DNA of 13,236 bases from the NCBI GenBank assembly GCA_011042035.1, contig DQZA01000091.1, forward strand, positions 1 to 13,236, in the 5' to 3' direction. The stretch's first letter is position 1. Every line of letters starts with the position of its first letter. The translations under genes and the position numbers were made by a program. Positions 13,217 to 13,236 of this stretch are shown piece after piece. Under the pieces are notes generated by a model. The model saw only the letters and a list, made by a program, of their open reading frames with translations, did no database searches and was not told the origin of the DNA. This stretch comes from Desulfobacteraceae bacterium (GTDB taxonomy: Bacteria; Desulfobacterota; DSM-4660; Desulfatiglandales; Desulfatiglandaceae).

Positions 13217-13236
13217 CACACCTTGCGAGGTCTCGC

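Overview
The window reads as a stretch of chromosome from an anaerobic, Gram-negative-type bacterium, most likely a member of the Desulfobacterota (former Deltaproteobacteria) or a relative. The reasons are a ferredoxin-dependent 2-oxoacid oxidoreductase (KorDABC type), a benzoyl-CoA reductase/2-hydroxyacyl-CoA dehydratase family protein with its ATP-driven activase, a type IV prepilin peptidase, an IHF-beta-like protein, and the hisC-cmk-rpsA-sppA gene order. Genus cannot be given from the sequence alone. No phage, IS element, CRISPR array, tRNA or rRNA was found.

Layout from left to right. (1) 1-2080, plus strand: a dehydratase/reductase-family subunit and, one base later, its activase, so a radical-type low-potential electron-transfer pair. 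(2) 2110-3465, minus strand: an HU/IHF-family gene, then a long bacterial SRP RNA (about 2922-3178) carrying an Alu domain as well as the S domain, then a YfiH/LACC1-family (DUF152) oxidase-type gene. The three elements are packed with almost no spacing. (3) 3466-3844: a divergent intergenic region with a good promoter for the plus strand and a 7-bp tandem repeat in the leader. (4) 3845-8755, plus strand: hisC, cmk, rpsA, sppA, a housekeeping operon of histidine synthesis, pyrimidine nucleotide kinase, ribosomal protein S1 and signal peptide peptidase. (5) 8739-9347, minus: a YciO-type YrdC-domain protein whose 3' end overlaps sppA. (6) 9372-10148, plus: prepilin peptidase, followed by what looks like the amputated N-terminus of a membrane sensor protein (10145-10258). 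(7) 10259-13137, minus: korD-korA-korB-korC, coding for the four subunits of a 2-oxoglutarate (or related 2-oxoacid):ferredoxin oxidoreductase, with a small repeat at the right edge of the window.

The most interesting point is the SRP RNA. It is not the short 4.5S type usual in Gram-negative bacteria but the long type known from Bacillus scRNA, and it sits about ten bases downstream of an HU/IHF-family gene. In B. subtilis the HU protein HBsu has been reported to bind the Alu domain of this RNA, so the genetic linkage seen here suggests a functional pair. The second point is the possible rearrangement scar between the prepilin peptidase and the kor operon.
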